From the NCBI GenBank assembly GCA_032622095.1, contig CP136064.1:188655794-188719793 (forward strand): a DNA stretch of 64,000 bases, read 5' to 3'. The position numbers and the translations under genes were made by a program. This document shows positions 9,630-20,385 of this stretch, one piece after another. Each line of letters begins with the position of its first letter. The first letter of the stretch is position 1. The DNA is from Siphonodentalium dalli. Taxonomy: Eukaryota > Mollusca > Scaphopoda > Gadilida > Siphonodentaliidae. A model generated the notes under the pieces. The model was not told where the DNA came from and made no database searches. It saw only the letters and a list, made by a program, of their open reading frames with translations.

Positions 9630-10248
9630 TTAACCCTTTCTACACTAAAGCATCATTGATGAGTTGTTATCCCATAGGAACTGTTAAGATAATAAGATGA
9701 TAATTATCTAAACATTTCCCTCAATAAATACACTACACAAAGTCAAGTTTGAGGTATTGCCATCGGTTGACATCCGTCATCTGTCCGTCCGACTGTCTCA
9801 ACGATTTCCGTTAGCACACCCTACAGGTCACATCTCTCTTCTGATCGTCACCAAACTTTATATGGATCTTCAGGATGACCTCTAGATAGGAGCCTCCTAT
9901 TTTGACAAAAATTCATTCAAAAAATGGCCGCCAGCAGCCGTCTTGGATTTCAAATTTGAATCCATCGGCACACCCTACAGTCTGCATTTATTTGGAGAAT
10001 TGTCAGGATCACCTGTAGATGGGAGCTATTGAATTTGAACTATTTTTTATTAAAAATATTGCTGCCGGCAGCCATTTTGGATTTTTCTCTTTGCATGACT
10101 AAATCCTTTGGCACACCCTACTTCATATGGATCTTTTGGGTGACCTCTAGATGGGAGCTATCAAATTTTTGCGAATTTTGTTGAAAAACATGGCCGTCTG
10201 CAGATTTTAATTTATATATATCTCTTCATTTAGTATAGAAAGCGTTAA
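9630..10248 (+). mobile_element. Family D TTAA element carrying a family K array (D4/K2)
   Basis: Left end TTAACCCTTTCTACACTAAA, right end TTTAGTATAGAAAGCGTTAA. Between them are degraded D sequence (CATTGATGAGTTGTTATCCC) and then a K array from about 9735 to 10225. The array has three diverged units marked by CACCCTACAG, TATGGATCTT, GGGTGACCTCTAGATGGGAG and GCCGCCAGCAGCC. K arrays near 13.0-13.9 kb also end beside a D-type right end, so K may travel inside D-like ends. Confidence 0.6.
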
Positions 10249-10263
10249 GACATATGCCCTCTT

Positions 10264-10286
10264 CCCCCCCCCCCCCCCCCCCCCCC
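10264..10286 (+). repeat. Poly-C tract (23 C)
   Basis: Uninterrupted run of C. The complementary strand is a run of G able to form quadruplexes. Length may be unreliable because homopolymers are often misread. Confidence 0.9.
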
Positions 10287-10289
10287 AGA

Positions 10290-10700
10290 AACATCACAGA
10301 CAATTTGGCCTTGGCCTCATATAACAGAAAATTTGCTGTATCTCATTAACATTCCACCAAACTATTATATACAATGGATGGGAAAATCAATAAAATCAGG
10401 GCAAATTAATGTGACTTCTATGAAATTGAGTTTCATAAGTCAACCTTATAAAGTGCAGACTGCAGGTCAACTTTAAATTTAAAACTCAGATATTGTTTGT
10501 TGAGAAAAGTTGCACTGAATTTTTTGTTTGTTCATATGTGCACATTTTATATGTAAGAAATGTGGATACAATGCAACATTCCATTTAGTTCCAAGAAAAT
10601 GTATGCACTTTAGCATAGTCATGCTATAATGCCTGATAATGTTGAATCAATATCTGCAAATTACAAAAAAATAATTTTACATGAGAAAAATAAGCAATTC
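10290..10700. other. No recognisable feature
   Basis: AT-rich, with no open segment or repeat that I can support. Confidence 0.4.
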
Positions 10701-10710
10701 TGACATGAGA

Positions 10711-10847
10711 TACAGTAATGCCCTAAGTAATCGATTCCTCAACCACAGCAGAATTATGGGTAACTTTTCAGGATTTAGTCGGAAATATGGCTTGTTGCCA
10801 TTCATCAGAAAGCTCTCAAGGAGTCGATTATTTAGAGCATTACTGTA
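10711..10847. mobile_element. Family A MITE with most of the right arm deleted (A5)
   Basis: The left arm is complete to GAAAGCTCTC and then joins directly to AAGGAGTCGATTATTTAGAG at the right end, TA-flanked. The two ends differ in type: the left reads GCCCTAAGTAAT, the right corresponds to GCTCTAAATAAT. It is the one clear copy whose ends disagree at both marker positions. Confidence 0.9.
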
Positions 10848-10937
10848 CGTCCTAATAGTTTTGGCATTTATCTGCGGTTTAGGTTTAGTCCTTGTCACTG
10901 AAGAGGAGGGAAAAACACCCTTCATTGAAGACAGTCC

Positions 10938-11347
10938 ATTCCAAGCCTGCAAATAGTGTATCTGTCATTCGCGAATTTAGTGATGCTATCCCACACAGAG
11001 AGCTATAGCATCACCAAATTTACCCTCTGGAGACCTCATTCTGCTTTAATATATATGCCTCATCTGCTGGGAGCATCAATTGTCTCAAATTAAAATTGTT
11101 TTTAATTACTTTTTCCCTTCCTGGAAGTTTCTATATCCCATAATTTCCAGAAGATAAAATGCATAAGGTGACAAATGGGTGAACACATACTTAAACCGGG
11201 GAACTTCAATCTGACTCTAAGCCTACCATAGCAGTTGAAGCTTAAGCAGAATGAGGTTCCCAGTGGGTGAATTTGGTGATGCTAGCCCGCTGTGCAGGAT
11301 AGCATCACTAAATTCACCCTTTGGGGACCTCATTCTGCAAATGACAC
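10938..11347. mobile_element. Family C double-hairpin element (C4)
   Basis: Left end CCAAGCCTGCAAATAGTGTA, then hairpin 1 (GAATTTAGTGATGCTATCCC and complement). The spacer has TTTCTATATCCCATAATTTC and GGGAACTTCAATCTGA. Hairpin 2 is AAGCAGAATGAGGTTCCCAG to CTGGGGACC-type text, then CATTCTGCAAATGACA. The terminal GGCACACTATTTGCAGGCTTGG is missing on the right. Confidence 0.8.
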
Positions 11348-11407
11348 TCAGTTCATTGATCTGATGACTGCAATTTTTCACTTTCAGTGTTTGTAATAAT
11401 TCCAAGA

Positions 11408-11596
11408 AACAGTAATGCCCTAAATACAGTAATGCCCTAGCTATATAACAAGCCATATATTTCCGACTAAATCCTGAAAAGTTGTCAGTGAGGACTTTCC
11501 GATGAATGGCAACAAGCCATATTTCCGAATAAATCCTGAAAAGTTACCCATAATTATGCTGTGGTTAAGGAGTCGATTATTTAGGGCATTACTGTA
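11408..11596. mobile_element. Rearranged, possibly nested family A MITEs (A6)
   Basis: Two consecutive left ends (AGTAATGCCCTAAATACAGT, then AATGCCCTAG) are followed by two partial right-arm stretches (ACAAGCCATATATTTCCGAC and GCAACAAGCCATATTTCCGA) and one complete right end with TA. It looks like one copy inserted in or recombined with another. Confidence 0.75.
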
Positions 11597-11599
11597 TGT

Positions 11600-11890
11600 A
11601 TTTTATCCAGTTTTATGGATTTGAGAATGAGTCAACATTTTTTAGTAAATATTTCTCACTAAAAGCAGAATTTTACCAGGCATGTTCACGCTGTGAACAT
11701 CAATAGTAATTAAGCCATCAGCAGATCTGTTTATATTCATAGAATTTCCTTTTTCCTGACATCAATCATCATTGAGTGACATTGACCTATGCAAACATTT
11801 CCCAAAGGCGCAAAAGTCTTTCTGTCCAGTCTTGATGACATCTAGAAACATCTTTGTACTGCTGAATAATTCACAAGCGGTCTCATATTA
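11600..11890. other. No recognisable feature
   Basis: Short unique-looking interval between two family A copies; no coding signal. Confidence 0.4.
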
Positions 11891-11894
11891 CTGA

Positions 11895-12079
11895 TACAGT
11901 AATGCCCTAAATAATCGACTCCTTAACCACAGCAGAATTATGGGTAACTTTTCAGGATTTAGTCGGAAATATGGCTTGTTGTCATTCATCAGAAAGCTCT
12001 CATTCCGACTAAATCCTGAAAAGTTACCCATAATTCTGCTGTGGTTTATAAGGAGTCCATTATTTTGGGCATTACTGTA
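11895..12079. mobile_element. Family A MITE with central deletion (A7)
   Basis: TA-flanked, and both ends read GCCCTAAATAAT / its near-complement. The left arm reaches GAAAGCTCTC and the right arm restarts at ATTCCGACTAAATCC, so about 35 bp next to the centre are gone. The right arm has a TTATA insertion. Confidence 0.9.
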
Positions 12080-12235
12080 TGGCCTTCCATGGTAATGTGG
12101 CTCAGAGAAAAGATAATATGACAAATTGTAAGAGGATTACAGAGTTACTTCCCATATCGTCCATCTCAAATGTTGTTTTTATTTAGGCCATCGCTTTTAA
12201 TAGTGTCCCCATCATCAGCCAATGACAAATCAGAG

Positions 12236-12263
12236 CCCCCCCCCCCCCCCCCCCCCCCCCCCC
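12236..12263 (+). repeat. Poly-C tract (28 C)
   Basis: Uninterrupted C run, the longest of five in the window. Confidence 0.9.
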
Positions 12264-13020
12264 AGTTGCTCATGTAGTCGTGTAGGTTCATAGTGTGAAT
12301 AAATTACTTTATTGAAGGTCAACGAAGTATTATTTGGAGGTTGTGGAGGGTGTTGTTTCTATAATTTGTAGTTGTTATTCTATAAATCATTTATGTTTGT
12401 TGGAGTGAAATGAGTTAAAACATAAAGTGCAAGTAATAAGCATTTATAGTTTCTGGGAATAAGCACTATATGACTCTATTCATTTTATATAGTGTCCTTC
12501 TAACTATCAGTGACAAAACTGGTTCGATTTCTGATTGCTTTTCCAGACAATGAAATAGTATTTAGATTCATACATCTGGGCAGTGTTTGTAAGTTGTTTA
12601 CTTTGAGTACTACTTTATTGTGTCATGATTGCTTTAAGAAATATTTACACAGGTTGTGTATTTCAAACTAAATCATGTTCAATTGTCAATTTACATCATA
12701 TGTATTATACCCCAGTAAAACCCATTCCTATCCCAACATTAATATTGCTTTAACTTGTGTTGTCTGCGAGGTTTATCTCCAAGCTCATGCAGGACAGGTT
12801 TTAACATGGTCATTTCCAACAACAATATTTTTATGAAATTCATTTTGAAGGCTTTGTTGCACTGTTGTTCCCAAACTAGCAGACAGCACACCTCTGATGC
12901 TACCAATATTTCACTTTAAAGTGTTGTAAAAGATAGATTTTTCATTCTAAAATGTAATAATGAACTAAAAATAGCAACATTTCCTGTATTGTTTCATGGA
13001 AAATAATTGGAAAAAAATGA
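12264..13020. other. Unique-looking AT-rich sequence
   Basis: No supported exon, repeat or inverted structure. Confidence 0.4.
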
Positions 13021-13022
13021 TT

Positions 13023-13934
13023 TTTAGCTCAACTTTACTTGTAAAGTTTGAGCTATTGCCATGGCTTGGTATCTGTCGTCTGTATGTGTGCATGTGTGTG
13101 TGGGTGGAGACATCCATCAACAATTTCCATTAGCATGGGCTACAGGTCATACCTTTGGTCTGATCATTATGAAATTTGTCTTGGTTGTTGATAGTGATGG
13201 GAACGAGTCATTTTAGGGTCATTCGGCCAAAAAACATGGCCGCCAGTGGCCATTTTGGATTTCAAAATGCAATCCATTAGCATGGACTACAGGCTGTACT
13301 GTTTGTCAGATCATTATGAATTTGTCATGGATGTTAACATTGACATGTAGATGGGAATGAGTCATTTGGGTCATTTGGGTCATTCGGCCAAAAGACATGG
13401 CCACCAGCAGCCATCTTGGATTTTACTCTTTGCATGACTAAATCATTTGGAATGGGCTACAGGTCGTACCTTTGGTCAGATCATCATGAAATTTGTCGTG
13501 GATGTTAACATTGACATGTAGATGGGAACAAGTCATTTTGGGTAGCCATCTTGGATTTTACTCTTTGCATGACAACGGTCATCTTGGATTTCAAAATGCA
13601 ATCCATTAGCACAGGCTACAGGCCATACTGTTTGTCTGATCACCATGACATTTGTCATGTCTGTTAACATTGACATGCAGATGGGAACGAGTCTTCTTGG
13701 GGTCATTCTGCCATAAAACATGGCCACTGGCAGCCATCTTGGATTTTACTATTTGCATGACAATGGCCATCTTGGATTTCAAAATGCAATCCATAGCACG
13801 GGCTATAGGCCATGATACTGTTTGTCTGATCACCATGAAATTTGTCATGGATGTTAATATTGACATGTAGATGGGAGTGAGTCATTTTGTGGTTATTGGG
13901 CTAATCGATTTAGTATAGAAAATAATTAAGGGTT
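13023..13934 (+). repeat. Family K tandem array (K3)
   Basis: Begins CTCAACTTTACTTGTAAAGT, then has about five units of 120-190 bp. Each has GGCTACAGG, GATCATYATGAAATTTGTC, TGACATGTAGATGGGAACGA, GTCATT..GGGTCATT, an ACATGGCC block and CATCTTGGATTTCAAAATGC. Three units share the two-part ending with ACTCTTTGCATGAC. The array ends beside a D-type right end (TTTAGTATAGAAA, 13911). Open frames on both strands here come from the repeat. Confidence 0.8.
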
Positions 13935-15360
13935 AAAAGGAAGCGGCATCTGTTCATTTCTGTTCCTCAAAAAAATTATGTAGTACCATAAAAGATGCAG
14001 AGCAACAATAGCTTTAGAGTTTCCTTCCATGGTCTACAGGTGCAATTTTATGTGACCACTGATTATAAAATAATAATCGCCACAAACGAAATGAAATAAT
14101 AACCAGCACAAACATAACAAAATAATTAATAACTGGAACAAATGAAACAAAATAATAAATGGCACAAACAAAACAATCTCAAATTTACCGAAAAATATTG
14201 AAAACAAAACATTAGGTACATGTATACATAATGTTGACGTTCGAATGAGCCATGTCCATTCGAACCTCAATGTGTTTTTTCCTCCACCGCTGAAACTTAC
14301 AACGTTGTGATTTGGCTATTGCTGCTGGATGTAATGTAAAACCTCAATTAGGAAATAGGATTAGGAAAACTACCAATTGCCACCACCCTCATACCCCCGG
14401 GGGATGCTCCACCCTCCCCCCCCCCCCCCCTCACATGATATTCACCAACCTGGCCATGCAGTCAAACTGCATACAGTTTTAAACATGCATATTGCTAGCC
14501 AGTTTCAATGATACAGTTAACTCTGGAGGTCTTGAGAGAAAAAAAATGCATGCAGTCTTTTTCTCTCCCTGACTGTCCATCCACCCCCTCCATGCAAATT
14601 TTTGTTTTCACTCAAACTTTATAGGACACACCCCCAAAAGTGCAAATATTTTAGCAGGCCAAGTTGTAGGACCCAACACAAAAATTAGTAAATATATCTG
14701 AATAAAATTGGAAAAATATAATATAAATATAGACCTAGTTCTTTCCACCAAACACTTTAGCATACGTGTTCCATTATTTTGATACAACCAACATCACTGG
14801 AAGGCGAGTAATGCTATATAATATTTTTAATTCTGTTTAAATATAACAATATTATTTTAGCATATTAAATGTCACATCAAATATCAGCCAACTTATCTAC
14901 ACAGCTGAGCTACATGTACATGTATAATATATGAGTGTCCAAGCCAGTGATACATACAATGTTCCTGTAATAGACATTTAATATTGAAAACATAATCATA
15001 AATAATGCGACAGTAGTTCAAATAATTTAAATATCTTATTATATCCAGTTATATCCTGAATAAACTTCGATAAATATATTGATTTGAAGAAAAAATATGC
15101 ATCACAGGTTTTTTTGACCTCGAAGACCCTGTGTCTGCAAATTTTTCATAGACCCACCCTTTAGGATAAACTAATATGTTACAATTTTGATTGTCTGCAT
15201 ACAGTAGAAGAGAAGCAATGCTGCGGGCTGCCAATCAAAATTAACAGGTCTGGTAATCCGGGATAATGGAGTTATCCTTCTTGCATTAGTAATCATTCTT
15301 ACAGAAGCATTGAGTCCTGAATGTGTGAGTGTCATGGTTTTGGAGAATACCTCCATTTGC
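13935..15360. other. No gene recognised; poly-C tract at 14416-14430
   Basis: AT-rich. 14050-14170 repeats CAAACGAAA / AAATAATAA words (CACAAACRAAACAA..), a simple degenerate repeat. A 15-C run lies at 14416-14430. The 61- and 63-codon minus frames at 15049-15362 lack domain or splice support. Confidence 0.45.
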
Positions 15361-15363
15361 AAT

Positions 15364-15977
15364 TTAACCCTTTCTTTACTAAATGGATTCTACCACTGAG
15401 TTATAAAAGTATATATTGGGCTGGTCTATTATTCATCTGGAGGGGATTTCAGTAAATACTAGTACAGAAGGTGTCCTATTTATTGGAGGCAAATGTTCAG
15501 ATAATAAGTTCAACAAATGGCCTATAGTTGTTTGTTCAACTAATTAATATCTGAACATTTCCTAAGGGATAACTAATTATACCCCCATCCCAAAAGATGG
15601 GGGGGGGGTATACAGGATTACATGCATCTCTCTGTCCGTCTGTCTAGCCGTCTGTGCGTCCATTCGTGTGTCATTCCGCTCATATATCTCAACCACGGGT
15701 TTTCGTATATGGATAAAATTTGGTATGCAGGTTTGGCATCATGAGGGCTTTCAAAAGAGGGTTCATTGACATTGTTCTCATTTTCCGCTCAAGAGTTATC
15801 CCTCTTTCTTTATCTGAAAATGTTGGATTTCCGTCTGTTAGAATTGTCCAGTAATTTGTTTGTTCATCCATATTTTTTTTTCACATTTTCGTTTCCGACA
15901 TGCCCACCATGGGGGTATCCCAGCACCCTTGGTGCAACCTCTTGTTGTTAATGAGTATACAGTATAGAAAGGGTTAA
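15364..15977 (+). mobile_element. Family D TTAA element with nested family E insertion (D6)
   Basis: TTAACCCTTTCTTTACTAAA at left and TACAGTATAGAAAGGGTTAA at right, with TTAA on both sides. The body is typical through TATCTGAACATTTCCTAAGG. It is then interrupted from 15571 to 15949 and resumes with TTAATGAGTATACAGTATAG. Confidence 0.85.
15571..15949 (+). mobile_element. Family E repeat (E1) nested in D6
   Basis: Begins TATACCCCCATCCC, a small hairpin closed by GATGGGGGGGGGGTATAC. CTGTCCGTCTGTCTAGCC, TATATCTCAACCACGGGTTT and TTTGGTATGCAGG follow. It ends GGTGCAACCTCTTGTTG. The same beginning and ending are found at 29.6-30.2 kb. Confidence 0.75.
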
Positions 15978-15979
15978 AG

Positions 15980-16830
15980 TTATATTCATGGTTACAGATC
16001 TCCAGTAACAACAACATACATATTTTAATTTAACAAAGTGCTATGCTTTGTTCTGCTGAAATTGTTTTTGAAAACCAAATCTGATATTTAAACTAGATTC
16101 TAATTCACTCATTTCGGCCAATTTGGCCGGTTACTTCATGTGACTTTTTCATCTGACGTGTGTGTCGGATAATTGATCTGGAGGATTTATGTAAATGTTA
16201 GCCCAAACTACATTTCCAAGTAACGATGGTTTTGTTGTTTATTTTGAGGAATAATACCGCGTCAGATGAATTCAGCCCAAATATGTTAACAGTTGTCGTG
16301 TCAAACATTCGGCAGTAGGTTAGCGTTATTTAGTATTTGTGGATGTCCTTTAACATGGGGAAAATAGACTAACTGCGCTTGAACGAGCATGTGAATTTGT
16401 CGTTTTTAATGTACAGCAACTTGATAATCAATAACAGAGGCATTCTCTGTCAAATAAGGTCGCTCTATTTACGGTATTAATTGCGGAACTTTCTAAAGTA
16501 AACTACGCGTAAACGGATACATACGGTAAATTCTAGAATGTGCCGGGATCGGCCTAATCGCCTCAGGGCCAACTCGCCCAGTCGACGTGTGTCAATTCGG
16601 TACCTACTATAACATGTACCCGAGTCCGATACGGAATAAAAGATGTATACGGGTGTTATATAGCGTTTGGTCCGTTGTTTCTCAATGAATATTATTGAAA
16701 TTTGGTGTATATGTCCGGGCTGGGACATGGAATACAACAACGTTTGAATTGTTTTTAAATTTACAAATTTGTTGATTTTATTCAATTTGTTTTCGTTCTG
16801 AAAACACACTATAAAGTGTATATAATATAA
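15980..16830. other. Unassigned sequence with a 124-codon minus frame
   Basis: The minus frame 16477-16851 ends in a stretch reading SGTCYSRYRIDTRRLGELA, but it starts in the duplicated AT-rich block at 16831 and matches no domain I recognise. The DNA from 16080 to 16660 is less AT-rich than its surroundings and could be the edge of an old element. I do not call a gene. Confidence 0.3.
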
Positions 16831-17128
16831 TAACGAACACGAGACATACATAATTTATAAACTGTTAACAAAAGATATCAAATTCAATACATGACAAAGA
16901 TGACTCAGTGGAGTTTATAAAGTGAACATAAAAACATTGAGGTAAGAATCTTTTTAAGGAATGCAACTTTATTTAATGATAATAAACACATAAATTAAAA
17001 TAACAAACATGAGACATACATGATTTATAAACTGTTAACAAAAGATATCAAACTCAATACATGACAAAGATGACTCAGTGAAGTTTATAAAGTGAACATA
17101 AAAATATTAAGGTAAGAATCTTTTTAAG
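16831..17128 (+). repeat. Direct duplication of a 128-bp block (offset 170)
   Basis: 16831-16958 and 17001-17128 match almost throughout: TAACRAACAYGAGACATACA, TTTATAAACTGTTAACAAAA, CATGACAAAGATGACTCAGT and GGTAAGAATCTTTTTAAG. They are separated by 42 bp. Confidence 0.9.
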
Positions 17129-17139
17129 CATTACTAAAC

Positions 17140-17420
17140 CGTTTAGCACAGACCACAGTCCACTTCACTCATCCGATCATCACCAAACTTCATATTTATC
17201 TTGATATTGATCTATCAGATGAGAGCTATCAAATATTTTTTTAATTTCATAGGAAAAAATGGTCGCCAGCGGCCATATTGCATTTACGTTATATTTTATC
17301 GCGTCATGTCGATATCTAGTATTACTTAGAAATTTCACCTTTCCAGATTCATAATTGCTCCATTGACTGTAACATATGAAATTATTCCCCTCTTCGGATA
17401 GAGTGTCACTGAAACTTTAT
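17140..17420 (+). repeat. Family K repeat (K4)
   Basis: CCGATCATCACCAAACTTCA, GATGAGAGCTATCAAATATT, a GGTCGCCAGCGGCC block and the tail motif TTCATAATTGCTCCATTGAC are in K order. A single diverged unit. Confidence 0.6.
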
Positions 17421-17879
17421 TTTGTCAGACTGTCTGTATAATCACTGATTATATATGGCAATAATCTGTAATAAGATGTAGCACTATTTTATTTTATATT
17501 TACATGCAGTGCTGTTTTTATACATCAATTCTAATCCCCCTAGATCATCATGTGATCGATCATACATCGCGCGAGGACCTGGTTGAATTAAGGGGGTTTT
17601 ATGGATCACTTCTGTCCTCAAGCTAGATTATACTTATGACATTTAATGGCATGTTTCTAACGTGGAGGGTTAGATATGCTTGAGAAACCACCACTCTTTA
17701 ATTCACACCAAGTTCTCAGCTGTCATGTTCGGATATTAGAACCCATAGCCATGATATATGGTTTATTTTGTGTATACTAGTAATATAGTTATTTTCAGTA
17801 CCTTTATATACCAGTACTGTGTATAACAATGCATATAAATTAATCCATGTATACATGTATATTGATTCAACGGATTCAG

Positions 17880-18480
17880 TGGTTTTGTCCATCAGTCTAT
17901 CAAATTTGCGGGGAAAACATGGCCACAAGCAGTACACCCTGCTAAATTTCGAATTTGAATCAATTGGCGCACCCTGCAGCCAGCTTTTATTGGAGAACTT
18001 TTTCTTATGTGGATATTTTGGGTCACCGCTAGATGTGAGCCATATTTTGTTCTCAAACTGTCCTTGTGAAGACATCACTGCCAGCGGTGATCTTCAATTT
18101 TACTATTTTTATGGCTAAATAATTTGGTTGATCCTACAGACGAGACCCCTTGTCCGATCGTCATCAGATTCCACAATTATCTTCTGGATAACCAGGGTGA
18201 GAGTAATCTAATTTTCCCGAATTTCGTTAAAAAACATTACCACAGGCAGCAATTTGGTATCTTACTCTTTGATCCTCTTTTGCATGACTGAATTGTTTAG
18301 CAACTGTACAGACATATCCCTTTTCTGGTTTTTATATACATGTATATCTCTTCATGCGGATAGCCAGTATTACGTAGGTACTTCAACTTTCTGCATTCCT
18401 GTCATCATTTGAAATATAAAAATTTACCTGATACATGCACCCTTCAAAATTTGTTTCGTCGTATCTATTTTAATGACCCG
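17880..18480 (+). repeat. Family K repeat (K5)
   Basis: Two to three diverged K units: AACATGGCCACAAGCAG, GCACCCTGCAGCCAGC, TTTTGGGTCACCGCTAGATG, TGTCCGATCGTCATCAGATT, and the tail TTTCTGCATTCCTGTCATCA. The frames on both strands at 17716-18118 are by-products. Confidence 0.6.
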
Positions 18481-18571
18481 TATGGTAATATTGATACAGA
18501 TATATTTGTCAAACATTTCTTTGTACAATATACAGGTATTTAGTTTGTAACTAAATCTAGAAATATATAAT

Positions 18572-19025
18572 AGTAGCTCGTGGACCCCACTTCGTCCGGG
18601 ATGTTCCCCTCTGATTTTCGGAGAAATGCGCGATTTAACCTTGAATTGACTATTTTAAAGGTGAAGGACAAAAGTCACGACAAAAGTACCCGTCGAAATC
18701 CGCCCGGCTTTATACCCGATTTGACCTTGAATTGACAATTTTGAATGTCAAGATCAGGTCAGGGTCATGATTTGACCCACCCGAAACACTCCTGGGACAA
18801 AAGTAACAGTAGGTATCAAATTTCGTTGAAATACTTCCGTTTTACCAGATTTGACCTTGAATTGATCTTTTTGAATGTCAAAGTCAGGTTGGGATCAAGA
18901 TTTGACCCGTCCAAAATACTCCCTGGAAATAATTTCCCCTAGGTATCAAATTTCGTCAAATCTGTCCGGCAGTTTTCCCGGCCATAGCTAACAGACAAAC
19001 AGACAGACAAATGTCCAAAATATAT
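18572..19025 (+). repeat. Retroposon 3' tail-like sequence with internal direct repeats
   Basis: Begins TAGCTCGTGGACCCCACTTC / GTCCGGG and ends GGCAGTTTTCCCGGCCATAG, then AACAGACAAACAGACAGAC. Ends of this kind are common in non-LTR retroposons of animals. Inside, GATTTGACCTTGAATTGA..TTTTGAATGTCAA repeats two to three times at about 115-125 bp. Confidence 0.5.
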
Positions 19026-19030
19026 ATTAA

Positions 19031-19410
19031 ACTAGCTGATGTACTCGACTTCGTTCGGGCTAGTTAGGGATTTTTTTTGTGATCGCCTCCATCTGGACAG
19101 TACCCAGTATATACAGCGTCTGGCCAAACTATTGTTCAATTGGTCCAGAAACATGCCTATATCAGCACGTTCGAGAACATGGTCCCACGTGAAATTGGAC
19201 CCGTCCATATTGCTCCCGGGATCGAAGTAGTCCTACACAAAATTTTTTAGTCGGATCGGTCAAGGTCCAGAAACATGCCTATGAGCGAGGTCAAGTTGAC
19301 ACGTTAAATACCAAATTCGAGCAGTGTTAGAGTCTATAACACATACACACATGCATTCACGCATACACACATACATACATACATACAGACAGGTGTTTCA
19401 AAATGTATAA
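19031..19410 (+). repeat. Retroposon-tail repeat, + copy
   Basis: ACTAGCTGATGTACTCGACT, TCGTTCGGGCTAGTTAGGGA, TGTGATCGCC, CCAGAAACATGCCTAT and GTCTATAACACATACACAC match, in order, the inverted copy at 39996-40276. It ends in an ACAC / CATA microsatellite. Confidence 0.65.
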
Positions 19411-19414
19411 TCGA

Positions 19415-20385
19415 TAGCTACAACAATTTTATGGTAGATAGTTCACGGCCGACCTGATGCATGCATCTTAGTTTTCTTGTTCACCCTGCTAACAGGTAAA
19501 TCTAATTTCTGCGGCCCTGATTTGTCCATTGCCCAGGAGTAGCTGTCGTAAAATTATATGATTTTATGTACTCCCTGTTCAGGCCTCGTGGTTTGAGCAT
19601 AACGAGTGTGAATATGCATTTCTTTTCTACTGTTGTTGGATATGGTGAAACTGACCATGGTGATGTTGACAGGCTGTAAAAATGCTCCTAACAGGTTCTG
19701 TAGGTAACAAATTATTCATTTTTGCCATCAACTGAAGTTTTGCAGAACCTCTTTATCAAAATGCTTTTAGGTGTACAACTGTTATATATTTGGAGTGATT
19801 AGAAGTATACAGCCCTACCCTATATAACAATGGATCTGATTCAACTGCTTCAATTTTATGTTTGTTATCTAAGAATTTATATGAGACATGACAGATTTCT
19901 TGACAAGTGCTGTGAATTGTGAAAAATATTTACATAATACGATAATTTTTCCATTTGGCAAATTCATCAGCTGACAAAGAAAACTCTGCTGAGAATTGGC
20001 CAAGATGCCTTTAAAATGCCCGAAGCTCAGTGCTGACAACAAAACACTCCATAACCATCACTTCACATCTGGATCATGAACCTCTAAATGTAGGTGATCA
20101 CATCATTGTCTATACATGTAAATGTATATAAAAAGTGACATTAAACATAGTTATTAGTGCGTGATTCCCAAATAAAGGCACGTGATTAACATTGTCTGGC
20201 AGTTTAATTAATGTTAGTGGCTAAACACATGTATTTAAATGCTGAAATTTTCTTATTTAACTGTTCCAAAATTATATATTAAGATATTATTGAAAACTTT
20301 TCTAATGAGAGAAATCATGAAAATATTTACCAAAACAGATTTCATCATTTCGCAAATTCATTAACCGACAAAGCAAACTCTGCCT
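19415..20385. repeat. Mostly unique sequence with two duplicated blocks
   Basis: 20088-20230 is duplicated at 21542-21680 (TAGGTGATCAC.TCATTGT, TAGTGCGTGATTCCCAAATA, GGCACGTGATTAAC). A looser pair is 19905-20010 and 20290-20385 (GGCAAATTCAT..GACAAAGAAAACTCTGC against CGCAAATTCAT..GACAAAGCAAACTCTGC). No gene is recognised. Confidence 0.6.

Noticed and set aside
10677-10956. Overlapping 91-codon frames on both strands
   Set aside because: They span MITE A5 and adjacent sequence; translations such as FSGFSRKYGLLPFI recur wherever family A occurs.
13533-13885. Several 60-86-codon frames in the K array
   Set aside because: All derive from the K tandem repeat and overlap on both strands.
16477-16851. 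124-codon minus-strand frame as a gene
   Set aside because: The start lies in a duplicated AT-rich block, no domain is recognised and splice signals are not convincing.
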